From: Gammaproteobacteria bacterium
Lineage (GTDB): Bacteria > Pseudomonadota > Gammaproteobacteria > Pseudomonadales > Pseudohongiellaceae
Reading direction: 5' to 3'
DNA: 31,868 nucleotides
Assembly: GCA_007571115.1 (NCBI GenBank)
Contig: RKSA01000163.1
Span: 1-31,868, forward strand
Shown here: positions 14,921 through 26,800 of the stretch, in pieces
How positions within the stretch are numbered: position 1 is the stretch's first letter
Layout of the letters: each line of letters begins with the position of its first letter
The notes under the pieces: generated by a model
The model's input: the letters and a program-made list of their open reading frames with translations, nothing else
What the model was told of the DNA's origin: nothing
The model's database searches: none
Made by a program: the position numbers and the translations under genes

Positions 14921-15391
14921 ATGCCCCGAAGAAGAGTGGCGGCAAAACGCGAGGTTTTGCCTGATCCCAAGTACGGCAGCAAGACGCTGGCCAAGTTCAT
15001 GAATCATGTCATGATCGACGGCAAGAAGTCGGTTGCCGAAAAAATCGTCTATGGCGCCCTCGATGTCGTCGCGCAACGCTCTGGCGGCGAACCGGTCAAG
15101 GTCTTCGAGACCGCCCTGAGCGCCATCGCGCCAATGGTCGAAGTCAAGTCCCGCCGGGTGGGAGGCGCCACGTACCAGGTTCCCGTCGAGGTTCGTGCCG
15201 AGCGCCGCGATGCCTTGGCGATGCGCTGGCTCGTCGAGTTCTCGCGCAAGCGCGGCGAGAAGTCGATGGCCCTGCGTCTTGCCGGCGAAATGCTCGAGGC
15301 CGCCGACAATCGCGGCGGCGCGGTGCGCAAGCGCGAAGACGTGCATCGCATGGCCGAAGCCAACCGCGCATTCTCGCACTATCGTTTCTAA
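14921..15391 (+). CDS. rpsG: 30S ribosomal protein S7
   Basis: S7 nucleates assembly of the 30S head and in E. coli represses its own operon. The 156-aa product starts MPRRRVAAKREVLPDPKYGS and contains FMNHVMIDGKKSVAEKIVYGAL, VGGATYQVPVEVRAERRDALAMRWLVEFSRKR-type core sequence and the C-terminal end MAEANRAFSHYRF. Length is exactly the usual 156 aa. A strong GGAGG lies 6 nt before the ATG. The last 16 bases of the gene plus its stop form the first unit of a 16-bp tandem array that runs towards fusA. Confidence 0.98.
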   Translation: MPRRRVAAKREVLPDPKYGSKTLAKFMNHVMIDGKKSVAEKIVYGALDVVAQRSGGEPVKVFETALSAIAPMVEVKSRRVGGATYQVPVEVRAERRDALAMRWLVEFSRKRGEKSMALRLAGEMLEAADNRGGAVRKREDVHRMAEANRAFSHYRF

Positions 15392-15453
15392 AGCCTATCG
15401 TTTCCAAAATCTATCTTTTCCAAAGCCTATCGTTTCTGCACCCTATCGTTTCC
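15374..15453 (+). repeat. 5 x 16-bp tandem repeat starting inside the rpsG 3' end
   Basis: Five exact-period 16-bp units begin at 15374 (TCGCACTATCGTTTCT, coding for the last S7 residues), 15390 (AAAGCCTATCGTTTCC), 15406 (AAAATCTATCTTTTCC), 15422 (AAAGCCTATCGTTTCT) and 15438 (GCACCCTATCGTTTCC). The core CTATCGTTTC is the codons for the terminal Tyr-Arg-Phe region of S7, so the array appears to have grown outward from the gene end. It stops 36 nt before the fusA start. Confidence 0.92.
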
Positions 15454-15489
15454 GAATCATCGACCAGACAGTTTACCGAGGGAAAATCC

Positions 15490-17586
<2,097 letters not shown>

Positions 17587-17618
17587 GCGCAGCTTCTGGC
17601 CATCGCTGCCGGAGCTCC

Positions 17619-17741
17619 GTCGCTGCCGCTGCCGGGTTGGGCCATGCGGCAGCATGTGGAGAGGCATGGATGCCGGAACTGAGCCTACAGGGACGTATTC
17701 ACAGCCTCCGCCGCATGGCCCAACCCGGCAGCGGCAGCGAC
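17619..17741. repeat. Perfect 32-bp inverted repeat with 59-nt loop, MITE-like
   Basis: The left arm 17619-17650 is the exact reverse complement of the right arm 17710-17741 (arm starts GTCGCTGCCGCTGCC and ends GGGCCATGCGGC). The loop holds a small stem (GGCATGGATGCC) and the string GCCTACAGGGACGTATTCAC. From memory, not checked, that inner string resembles intergenic repeats dispersed in some gammaproteobacterial genomes. The element fills most of the 198-nt gap between the convergent fusA and gatB genes. It could be a non-autonomous mobile or REP-like element, and could also act as a two-way transcription stop, although no T-run follows either arm. I see no clear target-site duplication. 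Confidence 0.85.
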
Positions 17742-17784
17742 AGCCACCTCGCGTCGTGCCAGAGCCATCTTCATCGCCCTGCAC

Positions 17785-19233
<1,449 letters not shown>

Positions 19234-19234
19234 G

Positions 19235-20698
19235 TCAGTGCCCCTCCAGGGCAGCGCTTTCGGGAACGCGCAGATGCCAGTCGGTCATTTGCTGGAACTG
19301 GTGGGCGACGTTGAGCACCCGCGCCTCGGCAAAATCCGGGCCGATGATCTGCAAGCCGAACGGCAGGCCGTTTTCCATTCCGGCGGGGATCGATATTCCA
19401 GGCAGTCCCGCGAGATTGACCGCGATGGTGAAGATGTCCTCGAGGTACATTTGCACCGGATCGGCCTTGGCGCCATGGGCGAAGGCGACGTGGGGGGAAG
19501 TCGGGCCGGCGATGACGTCGACGTGCTCGAAAGCGCTGGCAAAATCGTTCCGGATCAGCCTCCGCACCCGCTGGGCCTTGCGGTAGTAGGCATCGTAATA
19601 GCCGGCTGACAGGGCATAGCTGCCGACCAGGATGCGCCGCTTCACTTCCTCGCCGAAACCCTCGCTGCGCGTGCGGGTGTACAGGTCGTCGAGATCGGTG
19701 GGGTCGGCGCAGCGATAGCCATAGCGAACGCCGTCGTAGCGCGCCAGGTTGGCCGATGCCTCGGCTGGAGCGATCACGTAGTAGGCGGGAACCGAAAGAT
19801 GATTGTTCGGCAAGTCGATCTCGAGCAGCGTCGCGCCGGCGTCCTCGAGCTGCGCAAGCGCCGCGCGAATGCCCTGCTCGACGCCAGCGCTCAGGCCCTT
19901 GGCGAAATGCACGATCGGCACGCCAACCCGCAGGCCGCGCAAGGGTTTGTCGAGCTCGTTCGGGTAATCGTCGACGGGCCGGTCGACGCTCGTCGAATCG
20001 CGGTGGTCGAGCCCGGCCATGGTGCGCATCATCAAGGCTGCGTCGGCGGCGCTCCTGGTCAGGGTTCCCGCCTGGTCGAGGCTCGAGGCGAAGGCGATCA
20101 TTCCCCAGCGCGACACCCGGCCATAGCTCGGCTTGAAGCCGCTCACGCCGCAGAACGAGGCCGGCTGGCGAATCGAGCCTCCGGTATCGGTTCCCGTCGC
20201 CATGGGGCAGAGCCCTGCGGCAACCGCAGCCGCCGAGCCCCCGGAAGAGCCGCCGGGGACGCGGCCCAGATCGTGGGGATTCGCCGCCACGCCGAAGTGG
20301 CTCGTCTCGTTCGACGAGCCCATGGCGAACTCGTCCATATTGGTCTTGCCGAGCATGACGGCGCCGGCGCCGTGCAGCCTTTCGACGACCCAGGCATCGT
20401 ATGGCGGCAGGAAGTCGCGCAGCATCCGCGAGCCGCAAGTGGTGCGAACTCCCTTGGTGCAGAAAATGTCCTTGTGCGCCACGGGAATTCCGAGCAGCGG
20501 CCGCGTATCGCCCTTGGCCCGCGCGAGGTCGGCCTGCCCGGCCTGTTCGAGCGCACTGGCAGTGCAAACCGTGACAAAGGCATTCAGCACTGGGTTGAGC
20601 CGCTCGATCCGTTCCAGACAGGCGCGGGTCAGCTCGACGCTTGAAACAGCACCACGGGAGAGTTCCGCGGAAAGTTCGCTAACGGAAAGATGCAACAT
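19235..20698 (-). CDS. gatA: Asp-tRNA(Asn)/Glu-tRNA(Gln) amidotransferase subunit A
   Basis: GatA is the amidase-signature subunit that releases ammonia from glutamine for the amidation carried out with GatB. The 487-aa product has the complete Ser-cisSer-Lys triad: K76 (IPVAHKD), S151 in the GGSSGGSAAAV motif and nucleophile S175 (TDTGGSIRQPAS). The spacing equals that of characterised GatA proteins. Other signatures are GKTNMDEFAMGSS and GFKPSYGRVSRWGM. The start ATG gives MLHLSVSELSAEL. It follows gatC by 21 nt and precedes gatB by one base. Confidence 0.98.
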   Translation of the reverse strand: MLHLSVSELSAELSRGAVSSVELTRACLERIERLNPVLNAFVTVCTASALEQAGQADLARAKGDTRPLLGIPVAHKDIFCTKGVRTTCGSRMLRDFLPPYDAWVVERLHGAGAVMLGKTNMDEFAMGSSNETSHFGVAANPHDLGRVPGGSSGGSAAAVAAGLCPMATGTDTGGSIRQPASFCGVSGFKPSYGRVSRWGMIAFASSLDQAGTLTRSAADAALMMRTMAGLDHRDSTSVDRPVDDYPNELDKPLRGLRVGVPIVHFAKGLSAGVEQGIRAALAQLEDAGATLLEIDLPNNHLSVPAYYVIAPAEASANLARYDGVRYGYRCADPTDLDDLYTRTRSEGFGEEVKRRILVGSYALSAGYYDAYYRKAQRVRRLIRNDFASAFEHVDVIAGPTSPHVAFAHGAKADPVQMYLEDIFTIAVNLAGLPGISIPAGMENGLPFGLQIIGPDFAEARVLNVAHQFQQMTDWHLRVPESAALEGH

Positions 20699-20719
20699 CG
20701 GCTGCTTCGCTAGCTTGAT

Positions 20720-21001
20720 TCATTCGATCACCTTGGGAACGAGCAGCAGCCCGTTGCGGCTCGCCGGCGCCGCCGCGAGCAACTCGTCGCGGCGATCATG
20801 CTCGGTGACCTCGTCGGCGCGCAGGCGCTGCCTGACTTCAAGCGGATGTGCCAGCGGTTCGACGCCAGCGGTGTCGACGGCTTGCAGCTCGTCGATCATG
20901 GCGAGTATCTCGCCGATGCGAGCCGCCACTGCGTCGGCTTCGCCAGGGCCGATGCGCAGTCGCGCAAGCCTGGCGACCTTGTCGATTTCGGACTTGTCCA
21001 A
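20720..21001 (-). CDS. gatC: Asp-tRNA(Asn)/Glu-tRNA(Gln) amidotransferase subunit C
   Basis: GatC is the small subunit that wraps around GatA and stabilises the GatA-GatB interface. The body is typical: SEIDKVARLARLRI, a glutamate/aspartate-rich helix (IGEILAMIDELQAVDTAGVEPLAHP) and RADEVTEHDRRDELLAAAP near the end. The reading frame is open to a GTG at 21058, but a perfect TATAAT (21037-21032) lies inside that stretch, so an mRNA from it could not use the GTG. The only later candidate before the conserved start is TTG at 21001 (MDKSEIDKVARL), giving 93 aa, the family size. No good Shine-Dalgarno precedes it, so the start remains uncertain. First gene of gatCAB. Confidence 0.9.
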   Translation of the reverse strand: MDKSEIDKVARLARLRIGPGEADAVAARIGEILAMIDELQAVDTAGVEPLAHPLEVRQRLRADEVTEHDRRDELLAAAPASRNGLLLVPKVIE

Positions 21002-21031
21002 GGGAACAGGTGTGTGAGCGAGGAAACCGCG

Positions 21032-21037
21032 ATTATA
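21032..21037 (-). promoter_or_regulatory. -10 box for gatCAB
   Basis: On the - strand a perfect TATAAT reads from 21037 to 21032, about 30 nt upstream of the TTG start of gatC. No good -35 is visible at 16-18 bp (the 17-bp position reads CCGTGG), so the promoter is either weak or activator-dependent. Confidence 0.5.
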
Positions 21038-21231
21038 CTGGAATTCGTGTGGAGCCACGGCAGATTACGATTTCAGGCGCTTCCCCGGGGTCGATCATGT
21101 GAACCCGCTCGAGAGCAACACCAAGCGCTGATGAGCTGCCCCTGAGGTTGCCCATGACGCGTTGCAGTGCGCAAATGTCAGCTTTCGTTCGCCTAGACGC
21201 CCCACTCGCTTCGCGTTGGACAAGGCTGGCA

Positions 21232-21261
21232 TTGGCAGCTTTGGGGAAAAAGCGGCATAAT
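21232..21261 (+). promoter_or_regulatory. Candidate sigma-70 promoter of mreBCD
   Basis: TTGGCA (21232-21237), an 18-bp spacer and CATAAT (21256-21261), about 59 nt upstream of the mreB ATG. The rest of 21059-21320, the divergent gatC/mreB gap, shows no gene. Confidence 0.55.
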
Positions 21262-21320
21262 CCGCAAGTTGGTTGGGCGCTGCCTGGCAAGGCTTGCTGG
21301 GCGCAGACTGGAATCGATAC

Positions 21321-22364
21321 ATGTTCAAGAGAATCCGGGGATTTTTCTCCAACGATTTGGCGATCGACCTTGGCACCGCCAATACCCTGATCTACACCCC
21401 CGACGTGGGGATCGTGCTCGATGAGCCCTCGGTGGTCGCGATTCGCGAGCACGCCGGGCAGAAATCGGTCACTGCGGTGGGCAAGGAGGCCAAGCACATG
21501 CTCGGTCGAACGCCGGGCAATATCGTCGCGGTCAGGCCACTGAAGGACGGCGTGATCGCCGATTTTCAGGTCACCGAGAAGATGTTGCAGTACTTCATCA
21601 ACAAGGTCCACGAGAACTTCTTTTTCCCGCCGAGCCCGAGAGTGCTCGTATGCGTTCCCTGCAAAGCGACCCAGGTCGAGCGGCGAGCGATTCGCGAGTC
21701 GGTGCTCGGCGCCGGAGCGCGCAAGGTGCGGCTGATCGAGGAACCGATGGCGGCCGCCATCGGCGCCGGCCTGCCCGTCGAGCAGGCCTGTGGCTCGATG
21801 GTCGTCGATGTCGGCGGTGGCACCACCGAAATCGCCATCATCTCGCTCAATGGCGTCGTCTATTCGGAATCGGTGCTGATCGGCGGCGACCGTTTCGACG
21901 ACACGATCGTCGCCCACGTCCGGCGCAACTACAGCAGCCTGATCGGCAACTCGACCGCAGAACGAATCAAGCAGGAAATCGGCTATGCCTACATGACGCC
22001 GGAATCCGACGTCAAGGAGATCGATGTTCGCGGGCGCAATCTTGCCGAAGGAATCCCGCGCTCGTTCACCTTGCGCAGCGACGAGGTCAAGGATTGCCTG
22101 CAAGAGCCGCTTGCGGCGATCGTCCAGGCAGTCAGGAGCGCACTGGAAAAATCGCCTCCGGAACTCGCCTCGGACATCGCCCAGACCGGCGTGGTGCTCG
22201 CCGGCGGCGGCGCCTTGCTGAAAGGCCTCGACCAGCTCATTTCCGAAGAGACCGGCCTGCCCGTGGTGGTCGCCGAGGATCCCCTGACCTGCGTGGTTCG
22301 AGGCGGCGGCAAGGCCGTCGAGATGATGGACCAATATGAATCCGACTGGTTGCGTTTCGAATGA
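21321..22364 (+). CDS. mreB: Rod shape-determining protein MreB
   Basis: MreB is the bacterial actin that forms short membrane-bound filaments and positions the elongation machinery. The 347-aa product equals E. coli MreB in length. It starts MFKRIRGFFSNDLAIDLGTANTLIY, the amphipathic membrane-binding N-terminus followed by the phosphate-1 loop. The ATP site also shows VVDVGGGTTEIAIISLNG (phosphate 2) and VLAGGGALLKGLDQLI (adenosine motif). I chose ATG 21321 because it reproduces the family N-terminus; an in-frame TTG at 21273 would add 16 unrelated residues. First gene of mreBCD, divergent from gatC. Confidence 0.98.
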   Translation: MFKRIRGFFSNDLAIDLGTANTLIYTPDVGIVLDEPSVVAIREHAGQKSVTAVGKEAKHMLGRTPGNIVAVRPLKDGVIADFQVTEKMLQYFINKVHENFFFPPSPRVLVCVPCKATQVERRAIRESVLGAGARKVRLIEEPMAAAIGAGLPVEQACGSMVVDVGGGTTEIAIISLNGVVYSESVLIGGDRFDDTIVAHVRRNYSSLIGNSTAERIKQEIGYAYMTPESDVKEIDVRGRNLAEGIPRSFTLRSDEVKDCLQEPLAAIVQAVRSALEKSPPELASDIAQTGVVLAGGGALLKGLDQLISEETGLPVVVAEDPLTCVVRGGGKAVEMMDQYESDWLRFE

Positions 22365-22513
22365 CCTGGCAGCGGCGGCCTCGAACAGCGTTCCTGCCCG
22401 GGATTCTCGCCACGCAAGCCGCAAGCTAGGCAGGGGCCCGGGGCGCCGGGTCCGGGAGGGTTGCCGAGATCAACACTAGTGCCATCGGCAATCATGCCTC
22501 GCTGGGGTACCGG

Positions 22514-23350
22514 GTGCTCGTGTTCGTGTTCCTCTCGGTCCTGCTGATGATCGCGGACCAGCGGTTCGGCTACATGGACAAGGTGCGCGAGGCCTTTGGC
22601 CTCGTCGCCTCGCCTTTTCACTGGCTCGCCGACGTGCCGACGCGGGTTGGCAACTCCCTCGGCGAAATGCTGCTCAGCCGCTCCGACCTGATCGAGGAAA
22701 ACGCCAGATTGCGCGGCGAACTGCTGCTTTCCCGGCAGCGACTCATGGTCGCCGAGGGTCTTGCCGTGGAAAACCACCGTCTGCTCGAGCTGCGCGATGC
22801 TGCGGCACTGCTCGACCAAAGCGTGCTACCCGCCGAAATCATCAATGTCTCTCCCGACCCGCATTCGCGGCGCGTGCTGCTCAACCGGGGCAGCCGCCAC
22901 AGCGTTTTTGCCGGCCAGGCCGTGCTCGAGGCCAATGGCCTGATGGGGCAGGTCGTGCAGGTGATGCCTTTCACGAGCTGGGTATTGCTGATTACCGACC
23001 CTGCCCACGTGACCCCGATCGAGGTGAGCCGCAATGGCGAGCGCGCGCTGGCCCGGGGCAGCCAGAATGGCGATGCCGAACTCGATCTCGAGTTCGTGCT
23101 GCCGAGCCAGGATATCGAGGTAGGAGACATTCTCATCAGCTCCGGCATGGGCTTGGTCTATCCGAAAAACTATCCGGTTGCCGAAGTCGTCTCCGTGAAC
23201 AGGAGCTCGCAGCGGCCTTACGCGACGATCAGGGCCACACCGCTGGCGCGGATTTCCAGCACTCGCCACGTCGTGCTCGTGCTGGAAAACGCAGCGGCAG
23301 GCATCGATGGCGAGGCAGCGGGGCTCGCGTCGATCGAAGCGGCGAACTAG
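22514..23350 (+). CDS. mreC: Cell shape-determining protein MreC
   Basis: MreC is an inner-membrane protein with a periplasmic domain that links MreB to the PBP2/RodA synthase. From the GTG at 22514 the product is 278 aa: a membrane segment (residues about 1-14), a coiled coil (about 48-85, SDLIEENARLRGELLLSRQRL) and the beta-rich periplasmic domain (AEIINVSPDPHSRRVLLNRGSR to the end). It lacks the long Pro/Gln-rich tail of E. coli MreC. The frame is open upstream to a TAG at 22427. The 15 codons before the GTG encode INTSAIGNHASLGYR, which fits the MreC N-terminus (compare MKPIFSRGPSLQIR). No ATG, GTG or TTG starts it, but GGGAGGG lies 8 nt before an ATC at 22469, so the true start may be there. 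Confidence 0.95.
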   Translation: MLVFVFLSVLLMIADQRFGYMDKVREAFGLVASPFHWLADVPTRVGNSLGEMLLSRSDLIEENARLRGELLLSRQRLMVAEGLAVENHRLLELRDAAALLDQSVLPAEIINVSPDPHSRRVLLNRGSRHSVFAGQAVLEANGLMGQVVQVMPFTSWVLLITDPAHVTPIEVSRNGERALARGSQNGDAELDLEFVLPSQDIEVGDILISSGMGLVYPKNYPVAEVVSVNRSSQRPYATIRATPLARISSTRHVVLVLENAAAGIDGEAAGLASIEAAN

Positions 23351-23359
23351 GGCCGCCAA

Positions 23360-23848
23360 ATGGCCGGTTCGCGACGCTTCAACAGCCTCATCGCGCTGTC
23401 ATTCTTCGTCGCTGCATTGTTCGTGGTGGCGCCCCTGCCCGGATGGGCGATGCATTTCCGCCCTGACTGGGTCGCCTTGGCCCTGATCTTTTGGGCGATC
23501 CAGCATCCCGGCAGGGTCGGAATCGGTTTTGCGTGGCTGCTGGGGATCATGGTCGACGCCTTGACGGGCTCGCTGTTTGGCCTGCACGCCCTGGGCCTGA
23601 CGGTTGTTGCCTATCTCGCCTTGCGCCTGCGTCTGCGCCTGCGCCTGTTCGGCATCTGGCAGCAGGCGAGCGTGGTGCTGGTCATCGTCGGCTTGCAGTT
23701 GCTATTGGAGCAATGGCTGCGCATGCTGTTCGGCCTGTCGCGGCAGGATGACATGCTGTTTCTTCTCCCGGCGGTAACGAGCGCGATCTTTTGGCCGTTG
23801 GCATCGTTGACGCTGGCGAAAGCTCTGCGCGTGCTTGATCTCGACTGA
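23360..23848 (+). CDS. mreD: Rod shape-determining protein MreD
   Basis: MreD is a small polytopic inner-membrane component of the elongasome. The 162-aa product has the same length as E. coli MreD and about five hydrophobic segments (for example residues 10-30, 36-48, 53-74, 99-118 and 135-150). The conserved FRPDWVALALIFWAIQHPGRVG and GLHALGLTVVAYLALRLRLR regions fit the family. A short run of CTGCGC-type hexamers encodes LRLRLRLRL (about residues 87-96). It starts 9 nt after mreC. The mrdA/rodA genes are not present. Confidence 0.96.
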   Translation: MAGSRRFNSLIALSFFVAALFVVAPLPGWAMHFRPDWVALALIFWAIQHPGRVGIGFAWLLGIMVDALTGSLFGLHALGLTVVAYLALRLRLRLRLFGIWQQASVVLVIVGLQLLLEQWLRMLFGLSRQDDMLFLLPAVTSAIFWPLASLTLAKALRVLDLD

Positions 23849-23863
23849 TCTGGATTGCCCACA

Positions 23864-26800
23864 ATGCCTGCACGTTCATCTCCAGCAAAGCCTCTAGTGA
23901 AACCTTTGGTGAAACCTCCAGCAAAAACCAGGCGGAGATCGGCCCTTGCCGTGATCCGTCGCAGCCTGGGCCTGCTCTTGGCGGCTGCAGTCGTTCTCGT
24001 GGCGACCTATGTCAGCGTCGGCAGGCAGTTCATGCCCGTTATCGCCAAGTATCCGGAATTTGTTGAAAAGCGTATCCTCGAAGTCACCGGCCTGCCGGTG
24101 CAACTCGAATCCTTGCAAGGAGGATTCGTCGGCTTCAATCCCGTGATCGAGATCAATGGGCTGTCCTTGCACGTTGCCTCGGCGACTGGCGAGTCCCCGG
24201 ACCGCGTGCTGCTCTTCGACCGCGGCAGCGTCATCGTCGACATGGCCCGCAGCATCTGGCAGCGGCGCTGGGTATTGCACGAGTTTGTCGTCGAACGGCT
24301 CGAGCTCGAACTCGTCCAGGGCAGCGATGGTGCATGGCTGCTCGGCGATATCGCGATGCAGCAAGGCGGCAGCATCGATCCGGACGCCTTGTACCAGGCC
24401 TTTCTCGGCATCACGCAACTGAACATGCGCGAGCTTGCAGTCAACGTGCGGACGCGTTCCGGAGAGTGGCTGCGCTTCGTCAACGGCACGGCGAAGATTC
24501 ACAATCACGGTCGCACCCACCTGCTGCACGTCGATATCCATCCCCAGGGGCAGGAGCGGCCCATCGCGCTTTCCTTCGAAGTGCGCGGTCGCAACCTCGC
24601 CGCCATCGACGGCAGCCTCCACGTCGCGATGCCGAACACGAATGCTGCTGCCCTGCTCGATGGCCAGCAGCTCGCAGGGCTTGAAGTCGAGGAACTGATC
24701 GGTGGCGGCGAGTTCTGGCTGCGTTTCGAGCGAGGCGAACTGCGCCATGTGGTCGCCGTCGCGGAACTCGAGTCGGCGTTCGTCCGGCGCCGCGATGGCG
24801 GCGCTGCGGTCGCGATCAGCGAATTGATCGGCTCTGTGGAGGCGAGCCTCGAAGCGGCAGCCATCGAACTCGCCGTTGCCGGTCTTTCCTTCGATCACGC
24901 AGGCATGCATTGGCAGCCCTCGAATCTGCACCTCGTGCACGAGCCGGGCAAGGCGCTGGCCTTGCGCGCCGACCGGCTTGCCGTGCCGATCGCCGACTCG
25001 CTGCTGCGGAATCTCGGCTTGCTGCCGCCCGCTGCGGCGGATTTTCTCGCGCAACTCGCGCCTGGGGGGATGTTGCAAAACATTGTTCTCGATGCCCCGC
25101 TGGAGGAGGGCAGTGGCGAACCCATTGTTTTCCAGGCGAATGTCGATGGCGGCGAAATCGCTTCGGTGCGCAGCTCTCCCGCGATCACCGGGCTGACGGG
25201 CTACCTCGAAGCGACCATCGATCTCGACAAGCGCCACGCCAGCGGCATGCTCGAAGTCGACTCGCCGGATTTCACGATCAACATTCCCAACCTCTACAGC
25301 GCGACCTGGGCCTACGATCGCGTCAACGGACGCATGGGTTTCGAGCTCGACTATAACGGGGAGCGTCGCCTGCGGCTCGCGAGCAGCGTTCTCGCAGGTA
25401 GCGCTGGCGCCACTGAATCACGCCTGCAACTCGCCTCGAGCCTGGTCCAGCAGCCCGATGGCGAGCGAAGCAACGAGCTCGAATTGGCGGTTTCGATGTT
25501 CAACCTCGATGCGGCGCAAAAGAACCCGTTCCTTCCCGATGGCCCGCGAGTCAACGATGGGCTGCGCGCTGGCATGGAATTTCTCGAGCGCGCCGTCGTC
25601 GATGGCCGCCTCGCCAATGGCTCGGCAATTTTCCGCGGCGCCACCGTGAAAGGCGCCCGGCGCGCCACCAGAACTTTCCAGAGCGTCTTTCAGTGGCTCG
25701 ACGGAAGCTTGCGCTTCGACCCTGAATGGCCTGCGCTCGACACTTCCCGGGCACTGGTCATGACGAGCAACGGCGATGCCGACATCTTTGTCGAGAATGG
25801 CAGCAGCCTCGGGCTCGAGGCCGCAGCGCTGCGCGGCGCCATTCGCGAGCAGGCGCCAGGAATCAGCCTGCTTTCGGTGTCGGGTCGCGGCACTGCCTCG
25901 CCGGCTGACGCCCTCGCCTATCTCCACGCCGCTCCCGTCGCCGCTGGCCTGCGCGAGGCGACTGCCGACTGGCGCATCACGGGAGCTGCCGCCGAAGGAG
26001 AGTTCGAGCTCGAGGTTCCTCTCGGCAGAACCGATGCCAGCAGCGAAATGCGCCTGCGGCTCGGGCTGCGCGACAGCGACCTGTGGATCGCGCAGCACGA
26101 TCTCGACCTTGCCGATATCGACGGCGAACTCGTTTTCGATACAAGAACCGGAATCGAACGCGGCGATTTTGCTGCCAGCCTGTTTGGCGGTGCCGCCGCA
26201 ATGGAAATCTCCAGCCGGGGGGCGAGGCCCGTGGAGCGGATTGTCGTCGTCTCCCGAGGCGAAGCCGACCGCGAGGCGCTGTTGCAATGGCCGCGCCAGA
26301 GCGAGTTCGTCCGGGGGCTGTTGCGCAGGACTCGGGGAGCATTGCGCTACGGTGCGGAACTGCATCTCGACCAGGCGAGCGGCGCGAGTTCGTTGCGCAT
26401 CGCCTCGGATCTGGCCGGGCTGGCGATCGATCTACCCGAGCCCTTTGGCAAGCCGGCAGAGCAGCCTGTGCGATTCGCCCTGCAAATCGATCAGGACGAT
26501 GGCGCACAATCGATGTCGGGAACCGTTGGCGGCGACTTGCGTTTCCACGTCGAGACCGATGTATCGGGGCTGCGCAGCGGCAGGGTGCGGCTTGGCGGCG
26601 GTCGCGGCGCCAGCGCCGAAGAAGAGGGCGCAGGAATCGTCATCGACGGTCGGCTCGAACGCCTCGTGCTGCAGCAGTGGACCGAGCTCCAGGGCGAGAT
26701 GCAAGCGATGCTTTCCCCGCAGTCCCTGGGCGATCTTGCCGTCATCGATATCGGTGTCGGCGAGGCCGATGTGTACGGCCAGCTTCTCGATGAGCTGCAT

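Noticed and set aside
22365..22468. Terminator or attenuator between mreB and mreC (GC-rich CCCGG/CCGGG stem)
   Set aside because: The stem is only five base pairs in very GC-rich sequence, with no T-run; not distinguishable from chance.
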